64,000 bases of DNA from Planctomycetes bacterium B3_Pla (GCA_005223045.1 NJBM01000022.1:31357-95356); one strand, 5' to 3'; shown: positions 7,775 to 17,287, counted from the first letter of the stretch. Notes: generated by a model not told the origin, from the letters alone. Translations and numbers: made by a program.

Positions 7775-9134
7775 CCGGCCCGCCTTCGCCTGTAATCAGT
7801 TCGAGGTTCACCTTTCCGTGCCGCATGAAGACCGCCAAAGGATAGAGCACGCCAAGTGCCGCCATAGGATCGTCACGTGAGAGGACGTCGTATATATTGT
7901 CCTTGTGCTCTTCCAGAAGTTGTTTGGCCTTGTTGTATCGAACCTTGACGTCGAAGTAATCCTTGACGCCCCGGAAGAGTTTGCGGGCGCCTTGGCGTTT
8001 CGAGCCTGTGCGGAACTCTTCTTTCGCCTGCTCCCACGAGTCGGTGAGGGCCTGCATGCCGCGTTCGTTCTCGGCGATCTCCTGCAGGGTTGCGAGGAAT
8101 GCGAGGATCGGGGTCTCGGTCCGCACATCGGTGCGAATCTCCGTGACCGGCTCGATATGGCCCTTGACGGCCAGTTGAAAGAGCAGCCAGGGATAGTCCC
8201 AGCCCGATTCGACCGACTGTATCAGCCCGCCGAAGAAGCGGGGATTGACCTCGATAAGATGCGGCTGCGCTTCGGGCGTGCCCTCCCAACGAAAGTCCAA
8301 CTCCGCGACACCGTGCCAGCCGATAGACTCCATCAGCTCGGCGGCTACCTTTTCCATCTCAGGGGCCTCGACCGTCTCGCGCATGACGGTCGCGCCGCGC
8401 TCGGCGGGAAAGGCGCGCAGCCCGCGATAGGTCATAGCCGCGACCAGCTTGCCGTGGTCGAAGAGTGTCGTAACGCAGTAATCGTCGCCGCCGACCCCCT
8501 GCTGGATGATAGGATAATCCTTCTCTTTGAGCTTGAAGTATTCCACGAACTCTTTGAAGGTGGATTTCAATTCGTCGAGCGTCTTGACCTTTCGGATGCC
8601 GACGCCCGAAGCGGATTCCCGCAGCTTCACAAATGCCGGTAGTTCTATCTGCGAAGCGATTGACTCAAAGTGTGCCATGTCCTCCGGCAACCACGTTTTC
8701 GGAGTAGGCAGCCCGCGATCCATAGCATACGCGGCCAGTGTACCCTTGTTGTGCACCTGCCCGATATGCTCGATCTGCGGCACCGGAACGCGAATGTGCG
8801 GCTCGAAACGCTCGCGGTGACGCGCGATAAGATAAGTCTCCTTGTGAATCGGCATCAGCACGTACGGCGTCGTTTCATCCTCGGGCTTGTGCTCGAGCAC
8901 GACTTTCTCCAGCGCGTCGAGAAACGCCTCCGGCTCGGCCGTCGGATTCGGATAGCGAAATTCCGCGATGCTGTACCGCGAGAACGATGCCGCCGTCATT
9001 GCGTACTCGTCGCCTGTAATGACTTCCACGCCTCGCCGCCCCAGGCTGCGAGTGGCAACCAACGTCTGCCAGCCGCGCGAAAAAGTAATAATCGCCCGCC
9101 CGGCACTTGTTTTGCTTTCTGTTTGTTCGCTCAT
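7758..9134 (-). CDS. ATP-grasp domain protein (carboxylate-amine ligase type)
   Basis: The 458-residue product begins with a Rossmann-like preATP-grasp part ('AIITFSRGWQTLVATRSLGRRGVEVI') and has an ATP-grasp core from about 115: 'LPAFVKLRESASGVGI', 'PIIQQGVGGDDYCVTTLF', 'GVAELDFRW' and 'LIEVNPRFFGGL', the last carrying the Mg-binding Glu/Asn pair. The C-terminal 130 residues are helical and charged. Such enzymes join a carboxylate to an amine through an acyl phosphate; the substrates are not evident. AAGGG precedes the ATG. It overlaps the amidotransferase-like hydrolase gene, suggesting they act on one pathway. Confidence 0.85.
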   Translation of the reverse strand: MSEQTESKTSAGRAIITFSRGWQTLVATRSLGRRGVEVITGDEYAMTAASFSRYSIAEFRYPNPTAEPEAFLDALEKVVLEHKPEDETTPYVLMPIHKETYLIARHRERFEPHIRVPVPQIEHIGQVHNKGTLAAYAMDRGLPTPKTWLPEDMAHFESIASQIELPAFVKLRESASGVGIRKVKTLDELKSTFKEFVEYFKLKEKDYPIIQQGVGGDDYCVTTLFDHGKLVAAMTYRGLRAFPAERGATVMRETVEAPEMEKVAAELMESIGWHGVAELDFRWEGTPEAQPHLIEVNPRFFGGLIQSVESGWDYPWLLFQLAVKGHIEPVTEIRTDVRTETPILAFLATLQEIAENERGMQALTDSWEQAKEEFRTGSKRQGARKLFRGVKDYFDVKVRYNKAKQLLEEHKDNIYDVLSRDDPMAALGVLYPLAVFMRHGKVNLELITGEGGPGENEE

Positions 9135-9184
9135 ATCGAATGCCCTTTCTTCTCTGAACGCAACTGCCGATTGTATAGAATTAG

Positions 9185-9202
9185 CATGGGCAAAAGCCCA
9201 TC
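9185..9202. repeat. Solo half of a REP-like palindrome
   Basis: ATGGGC-AAAA-GCCCAT matches the hairpin of the REP pair at 6780-6852 but lacks the GTAGG foot and the second hairpin. It lies between two minus-strand genes and looks like a decayed copy. Confidence 0.5.
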
Positions 9203-9219
9203 TTTCGGTTCGTGACGAC

Positions 9220-9558
9220 TCAGGTTTGTGTTTCGGCGGATCGGTTCGCTCCGCATTTCCAGCAGTTTGTGAACTGGGCTTCGACTTCTTCGCCGCAGTT
9301 GGGGCACGTCCAGGGACTGTCGCCCTTACCCGCGATCAATGTTCCACTCTCAAACTGCTTGACGAGTTCGATAGCTTTCTCATACTTGCCGTCGTCGGCG
9401 ATCCAGACGGTGGGAAGCGTATCCGCTGTCAGGGGCAACTGGCCGCGGGCGCTCCACAGGTCCTCGCCGCGAATCTCACATGAGATTCCAAATTGATCCA
9501 ATATTCCCGCCACAAGGTGAGCATCGGCGGGATCGTCTGCTATATATACTTGCTTCAT
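9220..9558 (-). CDS. DUF2007-type protein with C-terminal zinc ribbon
   Basis: This 112-residue protein begins 'MKQVYIADDPADAHLVAGILDQFGI', typical of the DUF2007 'putative signal transducing protein' fold (ferredoxin-like, about residues 1-70). A zinc ribbon follows with CPNC and CWKC in the last 30 residues. Proteins of this build are common in planctomycetes and have no assigned role. GGAG sits about 10 bases before the ATG. It stands alone between the ATP-grasp and rhomboid genes. Confidence 0.85.
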   Translation of the reverse strand: MKQVYIADDPADAHLVAGILDQFGISCEIRGEDLWSARGQLPLTADTLPTVWIADDGKYEKAIELVKQFESGTLIAGKGDSPWTCPNCGEEVEAQFTNCWKCGANRSAETQT

Positions 9559-9741
9559 AACCGTGTATCTCCATCACCGACAATAATAGTTCCATACGAA
9601 AACACGAACAAAGTCAATTCCGCGATTCAGCCGCAGGTTGTGCCGCGATCAATATAGAAGCTACAACCTGAGAATGGGATTTTCAAGAAGAAAACGTGCT
9701 AAGATACCGGATGGATTTTGCCGTTGATGCCGTCAAGGCCT

Positions 9742-10863
9742 TTATTGCGCCGGCACAAGGATGTAGGGTTCGCCCGTTCCGGAAAAAGGCTTGCGTGTGA
9801 ACCACCAGAAAAGGATCCCGACTGCCGCCCCCCCGAAGTGCGCGAAGACGGCGACGTTACTGATACCCATCGATTGTTTCATCGCCGTTATGATTTGAAG
9901 CAGGATCCACAGGACGAACATTACGCCGACAGGCATGCGAATCCATCGAACCCAGAATAGGATTATCCCCACTTTGGCCTTTGGGAACCGCAGGCAGTAG
10001 TAGGCCAGAATGCCGGAAATGCCTCCGCTGGCCCCGATGCAAGGGATGGTCGAGCCGGGATCGCTCAGGATATGGGCGACATCTCCGGCAATCGCTGCGA
10101 CTGCAATCATTAGCAGGTAACGGGCCTTGCCGAGAATGTCTTCGCTGTTGTCGCCAAAGACGACGAGAAAATACAGATTTCCAAACAAGTGGGCAGGCCC
10201 GCCGTGCAGAAAGAATGATGCGATGAAAGTCAGTCCGAAATGCCGACCAAACTCGGCAGGGATCAGTCCCCAGTTGGTGACTGCCGGGGCCAGGTTTTTG
10301 AAGGTGGCGATGCCGACCGCGGCGATCACAACAGCCAGCAGCCATGTCGCTAACGGTCTGTGCCTAAGCGGTGTGGGATTGTATTCGATGGGAATGCCGA
10401 AGAAAGCCGGAATTACTTCCCACCAGTGGTCCGGACTGGTCTCGGCCGCGTACTGTTGTTCCTTGAACTGTTCGATACGCGCCAGGGCGAGGGCCTCTTT
10501 TTGCTCGGCCGAGAGCTTTCGAGCCGGAGTTTTTTTCGAGGGCTCCTTCGGAAGGGCCTCGAATTCCCTGCGGTCGAACCAGATGAAGTGGCAGCCCGTA
10601 CAGACGTCAATCTGCTCGGTCAGGCCTTTGGCGTCAACCGTGATCTCAGCCATTCGGCGTCTGCACGCCGGGCATTGTCTGTCTGCTGTGTATTTTCCGG
10701 TCCGCGCCGTTTGCCACAGGCTATTGAGCACGGGCCTTGGCACCGCCTTTCGGACTATCTGCAACGTTATGGCCCGGCCGTAGCAAGAACGACAGACCCA
10801 GAAGAATCCGAGCCTGCCGCGCCTTCTACTCAGCGTCGTGTTGCAGCTTGGACAAATCAGCAT
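9742..10863 (-). CDS. Rhomboid intramembrane serine protease with N-terminal zinc ribbons
   Basis: The 373-residue product carries two zinc-ribbon modules at the N-terminus (CPSC/CRSC at about 4-27 and CPAC/CTGC at about 64-91, the second followed by 'FIWFDRREFEAL' as in zf-TFIIB). Six or so membrane helices follow from about 170. The catalytic Ser279 lies in GASGG and the partner His342 in 'AHFGG'; the loop 'HGGPAHLFGNLYFLVVFGD' is the rhomboid L1/HxxxN region. It should cleave membrane-spanning substrates. The gene begins 27 bases after the sulfatase stop on the same strand and may share its transcript. Confidence 0.92.
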   Translation of the reverse strand: MLICPSCNTTLSRRRGRLGFFWVCRSCYGRAITLQIVRKAVPRPVLNSLWQTARTGKYTADRQCPACRRRMAEITVDAKGLTEQIDVCTGCHFIWFDRREFEALPKEPSKKTPARKLSAEQKEALALARIEQFKEQQYAAETSPDHWWEVIPAFFGIPIEYNPTPLRHRPLATWLLAVVIAAVGIATFKNLAPAVTNWGLIPAEFGRHFGLTFIASFFLHGGPAHLFGNLYFLVVFGDNSEDILGKARYLLMIAVAAIAGDVAHILSDPGSTIPCIGASGGISGILAYYCLRFPKAKVGIILFWVRWIRMPVGVMFVLWILLQIITAMKQSMGISNVAVFAHFGGAAVGILFWWFTRKPFSGTGEPYILVPAQ

Positions 10864-10890
10864 CTTTTGTTATGGACTCCAACAGAGAAC

Positions 10891-12339
10891 TCAATGATAA
10901 TCCTTGCCGTTCAGGCTGCGGACTACGGACTTCTGCCAGGCTTCGAGCCGCGACTTCATGGAGTCTGCCCTGTTGCTGTGTTGGGCGAGCAGGTCCAGCC
11001 GCTCGTCGGGGTCTTCTGCGAGATTGTACAGCTCCCATTTGACTCTTGCCTTCTTGTCCTGGATTCGATGCAGCTTCCAGGGCCAGTCGAGCCAGGCGGC
11101 GTGGCCCGGGAAAGTATCTTCCGGATATTGTTTGGTGATTTCGCCCGCGTCCAATCGCAGGCGAGACGTCTGGCCGATCTGGTTTCCCGCCTTCTGTGCT
11201 TCGAGCAGCTCGGACATCCACTTGTGGCTCGGTGTGTTGATGCCGCCGGTAGGATGGTCCCAGAAACCCATCGGCTTGGGCCGGGCGTTCATCCCGCCCT
11301 CTATCAGGGTTGTCAAACTGATTCCGTCCAGCGGCGGCTGGTTATCCATCCGCACACCTGCGATATCGAGAAGCGTCGGATAAATGTCCGAAGTGTTACA
11401 GGGCACGTCGGTTACGCGGTGGCCTGCAATGCGGGCGGGCCACTCAAGAATCGCCGGGACTCGCAGACCGCCCTCATAGACCTTGCCCTTGTTCGCACGT
11501 CCGCCGGTTGTGCCTACGTTGGGCAGGCCACCGTTGTCGCTGCAATACCAAAGAATCGTGTTCCTGCGAATTCCGAGGCTGCCGAGTTCTTTTCGGAGCT
11601 TGCCGAACGCACGATCCATGCCGGTAATCTCTCCCAAGAAGTGCTGGAGTTTTTCCTTCCGGCCGGCGTAGAGTTCGCGGTCCTGTTCAATCGCCTTGTG
11701 CGGCCCGTGCGGAGAGCCGAACCAGACTACCGCCAGGAACGGCTGGGGCGTCTCGGCATGTTTACGAATAAATTCAAGTGCTGCATCCACCGTCACCATC
11801 GAGCTTTCGCCTTTGGTCTGGACGGCAACACCCTCCCGGCTGAGAATCGGATCGTTGTCGAAGAAATTCGGAGCCGAGAGCCATTCATCGAAGCCGCTGG
11901 CGCCGGGATTGACGGGGCTGCCTTTACGCACCGAGCCAAGGTGCCATTTGCCGAAGTGGCCCGTGACGTAGCCCGCTTTCCTGAGAGCTTCGGCTATGGT
12001 GATTTCCTGCGGGCGAAGCGTGTGGCCCCACTTGAAGCATCCGAACCGGTTCGGATGGCGTCCCGTCATAACGCTGCCGCGAGTAGGCGAGCAGACCGGC
12101 GCCGCGGCATAGAAGCGGTCGAAACGCAACGCAGCCGAGGCCATAGCGTCGAAGTTCGGCGTCTTGAGAATGGGGTGGCCGTTGTAGGCCATGTCGCCCC
12201 AGCCCTGGTCGTCGGCCATGCACAGGACAATATTTGGCTTGCCGGCTGAGGCGGTGTGCTGCGCCGAGGCGCACCCGACCGCGGCAAGACATGCGCCGGC
12301 GCCGACCGCCTTTAAGAACTCACGACGTTTCATTTGCAT
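10891..12339 (-). CDS. Tat-exported formylglycine-dependent sulfatase
   Basis: The 482-residue product has a Tat-type signal (MKRREFLKAVG) with a possible lipobox 'AAVGC'. The sulfatase domain begins at 'KPNIVLCMADDQGWGDM' (metal-binding DD at 43-44). The modification motif CSPTRGS places the formylglycine precursor at Cys83, with 'GRHPNRFG' after it, then 'GHFGKWHLG' and 'YCSDNGG'. It desulfates a sulfated ester outside the cytoplasm, probably on algal polysaccharide; substrate is not determinable. AAGGAG precedes the ATG. It lies beside polysaccharide-active genes and directly upstream of the rhomboid gene. Confidence 0.95.
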   Translation of the reverse strand: MQMKRREFLKAVGAGACLAAVGCASAQHTASAGKPNIVLCMADDQGWGDMAYNGHPILKTPNFDAMASAALRFDRFYAAAPVCSPTRGSVMTGRHPNRFGCFKWGHTLRPQEITIAEALRKAGYVTGHFGKWHLGSVRKGSPVNPGASGFDEWLSAPNFFDNDPILSREGVAVQTKGESSMVTVDAALEFIRKHAETPQPFLAVVWFGSPHGPHKAIEQDRELYAGRKEKLQHFLGEITGMDRAFGKLRKELGSLGIRRNTILWYCSDNGGLPNVGTTGGRANKGKVYEGGLRVPAILEWPARIAGHRVTDVPCNTSDIYPTLLDIAGVRMDNQPPLDGISLTTLIEGGMNARPKPMGFWDHPTGGINTPSHKWMSELLEAQKAGNQIGQTSRLRLDAGEITKQYPEDTFPGHAAWLDWPWKLHRIQDKKARVKWELYNLAEDPDERLDLLAQHSNRADSMKSRLEAWQKSVVRSLNGKDYH

Positions 12340-12385
12340 TTAACTGCTCCTTTCTTCGCCCGACAGGACGTTTGCTGTTCGGCTA

Positions 12386-12519
12386 AGTAACTATCTCAAA
12401 ACTGTCACCCCTTCGGCAGGCTCAGGGCAAGCTCTGAGCAAAGCGAAGGGTTTGCGTATCGAAAATAAGAGATTCTTCGCTGCGCTCAGAATGACAAATT
12501 ATGTTTTGAGATAGTTACT
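12386..12519. mobile_element. 134-bp MITE-like element with 17-bp inverted ends
   Basis: AGTAACTATCTCAAAAC at 12386-12402 is the exact inverse of 12503-12519. Between them lie a CCCTTCG...CGAAGGG palindrome (12409-12450) and a block ending in AGAATGACAAA. No reading frame is present. The ends differ from those of the GGGGCTGTTG family elsewhere in the window. Confidence 0.7.
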
Positions 12520-12547
12520 AAACCGTTCATGTTCTATTGCTCCATAT

Positions 12548-14473
12548 TCATTCTGATTGCCGGAATTCGTCGTCGCCGGAAGATTCAATTATCCTTGCTT
12601 CATACGGCAGAAGCGGCCTGGCGTCAGGTAAGTTTGACGAACCCAAATTCACTGTAGTCGGGTTTGCTGACATGTTTAGAACGATTTTCGTAGTGACGCC
12701 GATCTGCTCGATGACGACTAAAATGACTCCCCGGCCTATTGGCCGGACGCGGGCATCTGATTCCGGCCCTGCAAAGGCAAACGAGCAGTATTCTTCATTT
12801 GACCGAAAGCGAAACTTGAGGAAGTCTTTCTCTCTTATGATTGATGGAGCAGTCCGGTCAAAAATGATCCGGGCGTCTGAATTCTTGAACAGAATCTTAT
12901 CGTCTGTAACTCGATCCATTTCAGCGCAAACAGGAACGCGGCTTGCCCATTCAATTTCCATTTCACCACTTTGGGAACGGTAAACCACAACCGTTATATC
13001 CTTTGCAAGAAGATATGCCGTACATAACCTGCCTGTAGCTGAAATTAATACGCCGGTCATGTCCGCCGGCGAGGACAATCGATACGGCGTAGGGTAAACA
13101 TCCCAGGGCACGTCCATAAGATTCGAGTCAAATCCGGTTCCCATTGCATGGGAGTAAGCTTTACGAGTAGGGCAAATCAACGGCGGCTGCCCTTTGTAGC
13201 TCCAGGTCTGTATTCCTTTGAGAGGTTTGCGCCCGCGCAGAGTTACGGCGGTTTGATAATTGTTGCCATACAGAAAGTATTGCGAATGATCGCTCGTGTA
13301 GAGTTCGGCATAAGGTTTGTACGGAATCCGACCTGGTGCCTGAGGGATATCGTTGTATTGGGCGCCGCGTAGAAAATATGTGCCGCCGTGGGACAAGGTG
13401 AATCCTCCCGGCAGTTTTTCAAGCGCTTCGAGATAGTGCGCTGCGATTCGAGCAAATGAGGATTCCCGGTCGGCATAAAACATCAGCGGCCCCATTACAT
13501 TCGCTACGATGGAACCATCGGTGTGCCATTGTCGTGTTGTCATTCCTTCGAGCGGTATGGCGTTCGATGTAAAAAGCCGTGTATATGACCTTAATGATCT
13601 AATGAGAATCGGATCCAGAGACTTATGACCGCTCATTATCCTGTAAAGAAAAAGATACTGAAGCGAAACACTGGAATATCCGATGTCAGGTCCCGTGCCC
13701 TCACGAGTCTCGCCGTCGCTCTTGAAAAGACGTCCCACCCAATAAAAGACACGATCTGCCGCATCGAGATATTTCTTCTCGCCGGTGAATCGGTAACACA
13801 TAGCCATAACGCCACACCACACTATTCCCCGGTTGGAAAGAGAGCTGTTTTCATGCGTCAGCAAGAATTCCATTGCGCGCTCGAGCATTGATCGATATGA
13901 GTCCCGTTCGTGTGCGGACAACTCGGACTTGACGACTTCAAAAGCGCAAATGAGCGGCTCCAAGCGCCAGGCCATCTCATGCGTTCCAAACACCGTGCTG
14001 TAGTGGATAGGGGAGAAAACGAACTCGCCTGATTCAGCCTGGTGGTCGGCGAAGGCTGAAAAGATGCTCTTGATATGAGTGATGATAGCGGGTGACTTAT
14101 AATATTGGGAGTGCTTCATCGAATAGGCGTGCGCCAGCGCGCCTGCCAATGCCGCAGTGCCGCGGGACTGGCCGTAGGACCATAAATGCTTAGGCTCTTC
14201 GGCTATTGCTTTCCTCTCGGTTATCGACAGCCTCTCGATTGCCGGGTCAGATATAACTGCGTCATCGGGAATGCCCACGTTAATAAGGCCGGTTTGTGGA
14301 TCGAAAGATTCGAGCACTCTGCCGATGTCACGGTCAAACATCTTGATGAAGCGTTTTGCCGTGTCCGTATCTTTGGGCCTGGCAATAATAGGATTGTCCG
14401 AATCTTCGCGGCAGTGTGCGGTATGACTACCCAGAAACAAGAGCAACAAAAATGAAGTGGTCAACAATCGCAT
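12548..14473 (-). CDS. Secreted (alpha/alpha)-toroid polysaccharide lyase-like protein
   Basis: The 641-residue product starts with a signal peptide (MRLLTTSFLLLLFLGSHTAHC). The region to about residue 330 is helical and aromatic-rich ('MAWRLEPLICAFEVV', 'NRGIVWCGVMAMCYRFTGEKKYLDAADRVF') and looks like the incomplete toroid of alginate, hyaluronate or heparinase-type lyases; the rest is beta-rich ('MLFYADRES', 'GGTYFLRG'), fitting the sheet domain of such enzymes. No catalytic set could be assigned with certainty. It lies in a minus-strand run with a HEAT-repeat protein and a glycosidase. Function by fold pattern only. Confidence 0.6.
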   Translation of the reverse strand: MRLLTTSFLLLLFLGSHTAHCREDSDNPIIARPKDTDTAKRFIKMFDRDIGRVLESFDPQTGLINVGIPDDAVISDPAIERLSITERKAIAEEPKHLWSYGQSRGTAALAGALAHAYSMKHSQYYKSPAIITHIKSIFSAFADHQAESGEFVFSPIHYSTVFGTHEMAWRLEPLICAFEVVKSELSAHERDSYRSMLERAMEFLLTHENSSLSNRGIVWCGVMAMCYRFTGEKKYLDAADRVFYWVGRLFKSDGETREGTGPDIGYSSVSLQYLFLYRIMSGHKSLDPILIRSLRSYTRLFTSNAIPLEGMTTRQWHTDGSIVANVMGPLMFYADRESSFARIAAHYLEALEKLPGGFTLSHGGTYFLRGAQYNDIPQAPGRIPYKPYAELYTSDHSQYFLYGNNYQTAVTLRGRKPLKGIQTWSYKGQPPLICPTRKAYSHAMGTGFDSNLMDVPWDVYPTPYRLSSPADMTGVLISATGRLCTAYLLAKDITVVVYRSQSGEMEIEWASRVPVCAEMDRVTDDKILFKNSDARIIFDRTAPSIIREKDFLKFRFRSNEEYCSFAFAGPESDARVRPIGRGVILVVIEQIGVTTKIVLNMSANPTTVNLGSSNLPDARPLLPYEARIIESSGDDEFRQSE

Positions 14474-14532
14474 TTGCCATTATCCTCGCAATCTCAAAGC
14501 CGTTGGCATTCTCGTTTAGAATTGCGTCGCGC

Positions 14533-15882
14533 TCATTGCTTCCGGTCCAGGTCGGCAAGGATTTCGCGGGCCAGTTTCCTGTACTCCTCGGTTTCCATTT
14601 CTGAGCCGACCACGGACTTCAAGTAAGAGCGAGATTTCTCCGTGGCCACTTTGCGCAGCGCCCTGAACTCGTTCTTCCGGGTGTACGCGTTAGTTTCCTC
14701 CGGCAGCGCTTTAAGCAGGCCATCCTCAACAATGGACCTGGCCTCTTCGGAGACGCCGTAGGTCAGACCCCACGCGGCACGGCCACTATCGTTCCAATCG
14801 GGCTCGTCGAGTACTTCGACTAATCGGCGACATACCGCGGGACTCTTGGTTCGCATCGTACTGAGACAAAAGTAAATCGCATTGTGGTGGTAGCGTTGGT
14901 TCCGCGAAAGCTCGATGAGCAATGCGTCAAATTCGGGTGAGAAATATTGTCCCCACATCGAGCGAATTGTACGCTCGATGACTTTGTAATCTTCGTCTTT
15001 CAGCAGTTTCATCAGGGCCGGGATGACTTTCTCCTTTTGCTCTCCTTTGCCGAGTTGAATGAGAGCGGAGCCAACGCCCATGCGGACCTGCGGAGATGGG
15101 TCTTCGGCCAGAGGTATGACCAGGTCGAGATCGCTCGCACTTGCCTCCAAACCGGGCAGACACGACAAAGTCAGCGCGCGGACATCCGCATCCTTTGATT
15201 TGAGCTGCTCCAGGACCAGAGGCTTGAACGGCGCTCGGTCGAATTTGGCGGTCAGCGCTGCGCGCAGAGTTGCCAGAGCCGATCCCTTGTCAGCGTCCGA
15301 TGATTCGGGCGAGAGCATCTCCCGGAGCCTTTTCAGACTTTCCTCGCGCAACGCTTTGTCTTTGCGCTGCAGGATAGCATCAACGAGCTCTTTCGAAGGC
15401 GCTGCGCGCTTCGGTTTCGGCTCGCGCTGCCGCCCGGACGAAGGCTCCATCTCGGCGACAACCTTGTTAAGCACGTCTCTGTGCTTCGAGGCGAATTCCG
15501 AGACGATCTCCTGCCATCCTTTCATTGTTGCCGGGTTCCGCATGTCCTGGTTCAGGGCGACCAGAAATCGTGCACCTTCCTCGATCCGGCCTGATTCGCT
15601 GTAGCCCCTGAGCAGTTTGCGCAGAGCCGCCAGGAACACTTTGTCGTTCGCACGATGGATCTCGACGACGGAGCGGTACTTGGCGATGGCTTCATCCATG
15701 CCTTCCGGCGTCTCGGCGAGTTTTTCGGCCCGGTCGTAGATTTCCCGCAGCGATTCTTTCTTGGCCTCGGAACAAAGCCCCGCAACACAGAGCGACAGCA
15801 GAACAATCAGAATTGTGCCGCAGCGCCGGATGAACATGGAGCGCTGCTCTCTTCTTTTATGGAGCACTTTTTCACAGTTCAT
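14533..15882 (-). CDS. Exported HEAT-repeat protein
   Basis: A longer open frame reaches 16116 but would overlap the upstream glycosidase; the ATG at 15882 has a strong site (GAGGAG, 8 bases upstream) and is chosen, giving 449 residues. A hydrophobic segment 'GTILIVLLSLCVAGLC' follows as signal peptide or anchor. Residues about 45-110 are helical TPR-like, and from about 190 onward repeated pairs such as 'DADVRALTLSCLPGLEA', 'DPSPQVRMGVGSALIQLG' and 'DEDYKVIERTIRSMWG' are HEAT repeats. Probably a periplasmic scaffold; no enzymatic motif is seen. It is 49 bases downstream of the glycosidase stop. Confidence 0.8.
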   Translation of the reverse strand: MNCEKVLHKRREQRSMFIRRCGTILIVLLSLCVAGLCSEAKKESLREIYDRAEKLAETPEGMDEAIAKYRSVVEIHRANDKVFLAALRKLLRGYSESGRIEEGARFLVALNQDMRNPATMKGWQEIVSEFASKHRDVLNKVVAEMEPSSGRQREPKPKRAAPSKELVDAILQRKDKALREESLKRLREMLSPESSDADKGSALATLRAALTAKFDRAPFKPLVLEQLKSKDADVRALTLSCLPGLEASASDLDLVIPLAEDPSPQVRMGVGSALIQLGKGEQKEKVIPALMKLLKDEDYKVIERTIRSMWGQYFSPEFDALLIELSRNQRYHHNAIYFCLSTMRTKSPAVCRRLVEVLDEPDWNDSGRAAWGLTYGVSEEARSIVEDGLLKALPEETNAYTRKNEFRALRKVATEKSRSYLKSVVGSEMETEEYRKLAREILADLDRKQ

Positions 15883-15931
15883 AATCAATCTCCTCAATCG
15901 CAATCGGCGTGGGCGCAAGTCCCGGTGTATC

Positions 15932-17287
15932 TTACCGGGCCTTTGCCCATTCGTTGAACATTTGCACTGCTTTGCCGAGCACGCCGGCCGAGCCTCTGAA
16001 AACTCCGGAGCCGCTGGGTTTATTATCGACAGTGTACCATTCGAAGAAGCCGTCATTTGCCCTGACTCTCTCGAACATTGGCAGGCATTCCCGGTAGGCC
16101 TGCTCGACGTAGCCATAGGCGATAAGCTGCTGGATCATGCGCCCGCCAAACCAGGTCCAATCGCCGCCGTTTTGGTACGAGAAAGGCCGCATACTCTTGT
16201 TCTTGAAAAATCCCGCCGGGTAAGGTGGATAAACTGTCAGGCCTATCGAAGCTGCACTGGCGAACTTCTTGTTGTTGACCATGTTGTTGAGAACATCCAG
16301 GATTTCCGGCTTCGATAGGATTCCTGCTTCGATCGCGATGGCCGTTCCGCCGTGATAGTATATTCTGTGCTCGTCGAAATCATCGGGGAAGGGGGAGCCT
16401 TCCAGATAGATATGCGGGCGGAATTTGTGCAGGTTCCGGTCCCAAAGGTGCTTTCTTGTATTTGACTTTATCTTGTCCGCGACCGATTTCCATTTTCTTT
16501 TGTCCGGAGCGTCGGAGGCTGCAAGTGACAGGTAATTCTCTATCGCAACGACGAACATTGCATTGTCGTATATGTCGATAGCGCGATGGCTGGACGCATC
16601 CAATTCAACCCCCCAGGAGTGTTCGGGCTGCACGTCCCCCCAGTCTGAAGTTGTAGCGCCCCAAATCAATCCATGCTTTTCATCGTAGCGATGTTCCAAA
16701 AGATAGTCGAGCGCCATAGCCAGCCTTTGCCGCACGGTCAGTCCATTGACTTGTTCGGCGAGCAGCGAATCGTCGCCGGTCTTGCCGACGTATTTGTAAA
16801 TGGCCTGCACCAGAGAGCTTTCCTGGTCGGTCTCGACGGTATTCTTGTGCCCTAAGAGATTCGGCATCGTTTCGGACCGGATGTATTTGTATGCTACATT
16901 CGCTTTTTCGGCGGGGATGTAGCCGTCGATTATGTTGCCGTCTTTTCCCTGAAAATGAAAGAACACTAAAAGCGCCCGGCGAAGCTCGGCCTTGTCCTGC
17001 ACTTCCAGGGCAATCTCGATGAACGTATTTAGATCGCGAATCCACACCTCACCGTACCCGCTGCCTGCGGTCAGCCCCTTTTTCAAGATAGATCTGGCCT
17101 TTTCCAGCACGAAAGGAAGGTCGGGATTGTTCAGAATCTTGTCGGCAAGATCGTTGCCGGAACCGCCGGACATCGCGGCCGACGAGTGACCGGCGGATCG
17201 TGAGGTATTCTGTGCCGCACAAGGCAAGAACATCATCGACCCTGCCAGACAGAGAAACAATAGCACATTACTTGTTCTGAATTTCAT
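15932..17287 (-). CDS. Secreted (alpha/alpha)6-barrel glycoside hydrolase-like protein
   Basis: The start at 17287 has GAGG upstream and opens a signal peptide (MKFRTSNVLLFLCLAGSMMFLPCAAQ), so the 49 additional upstream codons are rejected; the product is 451 residues. Motifs such as 'GYGEVWIRDLNTFIEIAL', 'HGLIWGATTSDWGDVQ', 'IDIYDNAMFVVAIENYL' and 'NGGDWTWFGGRMIQQL' resemble trehalase/glucoamylase-like six-hairpin enzymes of the amylo-glucosidase and MGH1 type. A hydrolase for an alpha-linked oligosaccharide is likely; the exact family is uncertain. It leads a minus-strand run with the HEAT and lyase-like genes. Confidence 0.7.
   Translation of the reverse strand: MKFRTSNVLLFLCLAGSMMFLPCAAQNTSRSAGHSSAAMSGGSGNDLADKILNNPDLPFVLEKARSILKKGLTAGSGYGEVWIRDLNTFIEIALEVQDKAELRRALLVFFHFQGKDGNIIDGYIPAEKANVAYKYIRSETMPNLLGHKNTVETDQESSLVQAIYKYVGKTGDDSLLAEQVNGLTVRQRLAMALDYLLEHRYDEKHGLIWGATTSDWGDVQPEHSWGVELDASSHRAIDIYDNAMFVVAIENYLSLAASDAPDKRKWKSVADKIKSNTRKHLWDRNLHKFRPHIYLEGSPFPDDFDEHRIYYHGGTAIAIEAGILSKPEILDVLNNMVNNKKFASAASIGLTVYPPYPAGFFKNKSMRPFSYQNGGDWTWFGGRMIQQLIAYGYVEQAYRECLPMFERVRANDGFFEWYTVDNKPSGSGVFRGSAGVLGKAVQMFNEWAKAR

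Noticed and set aside
12548..14473. Firm assignment to a named polysaccharide lyase family
   Set aside because: Only fold-level resemblance could be seen by eye; catalytic residues could not be placed.
15883..16116. Longer start of the HEAT-repeat protein
   Set aside because: It would overlap the glycosidase gene, and GAGGAG supports the ATG at 15882.
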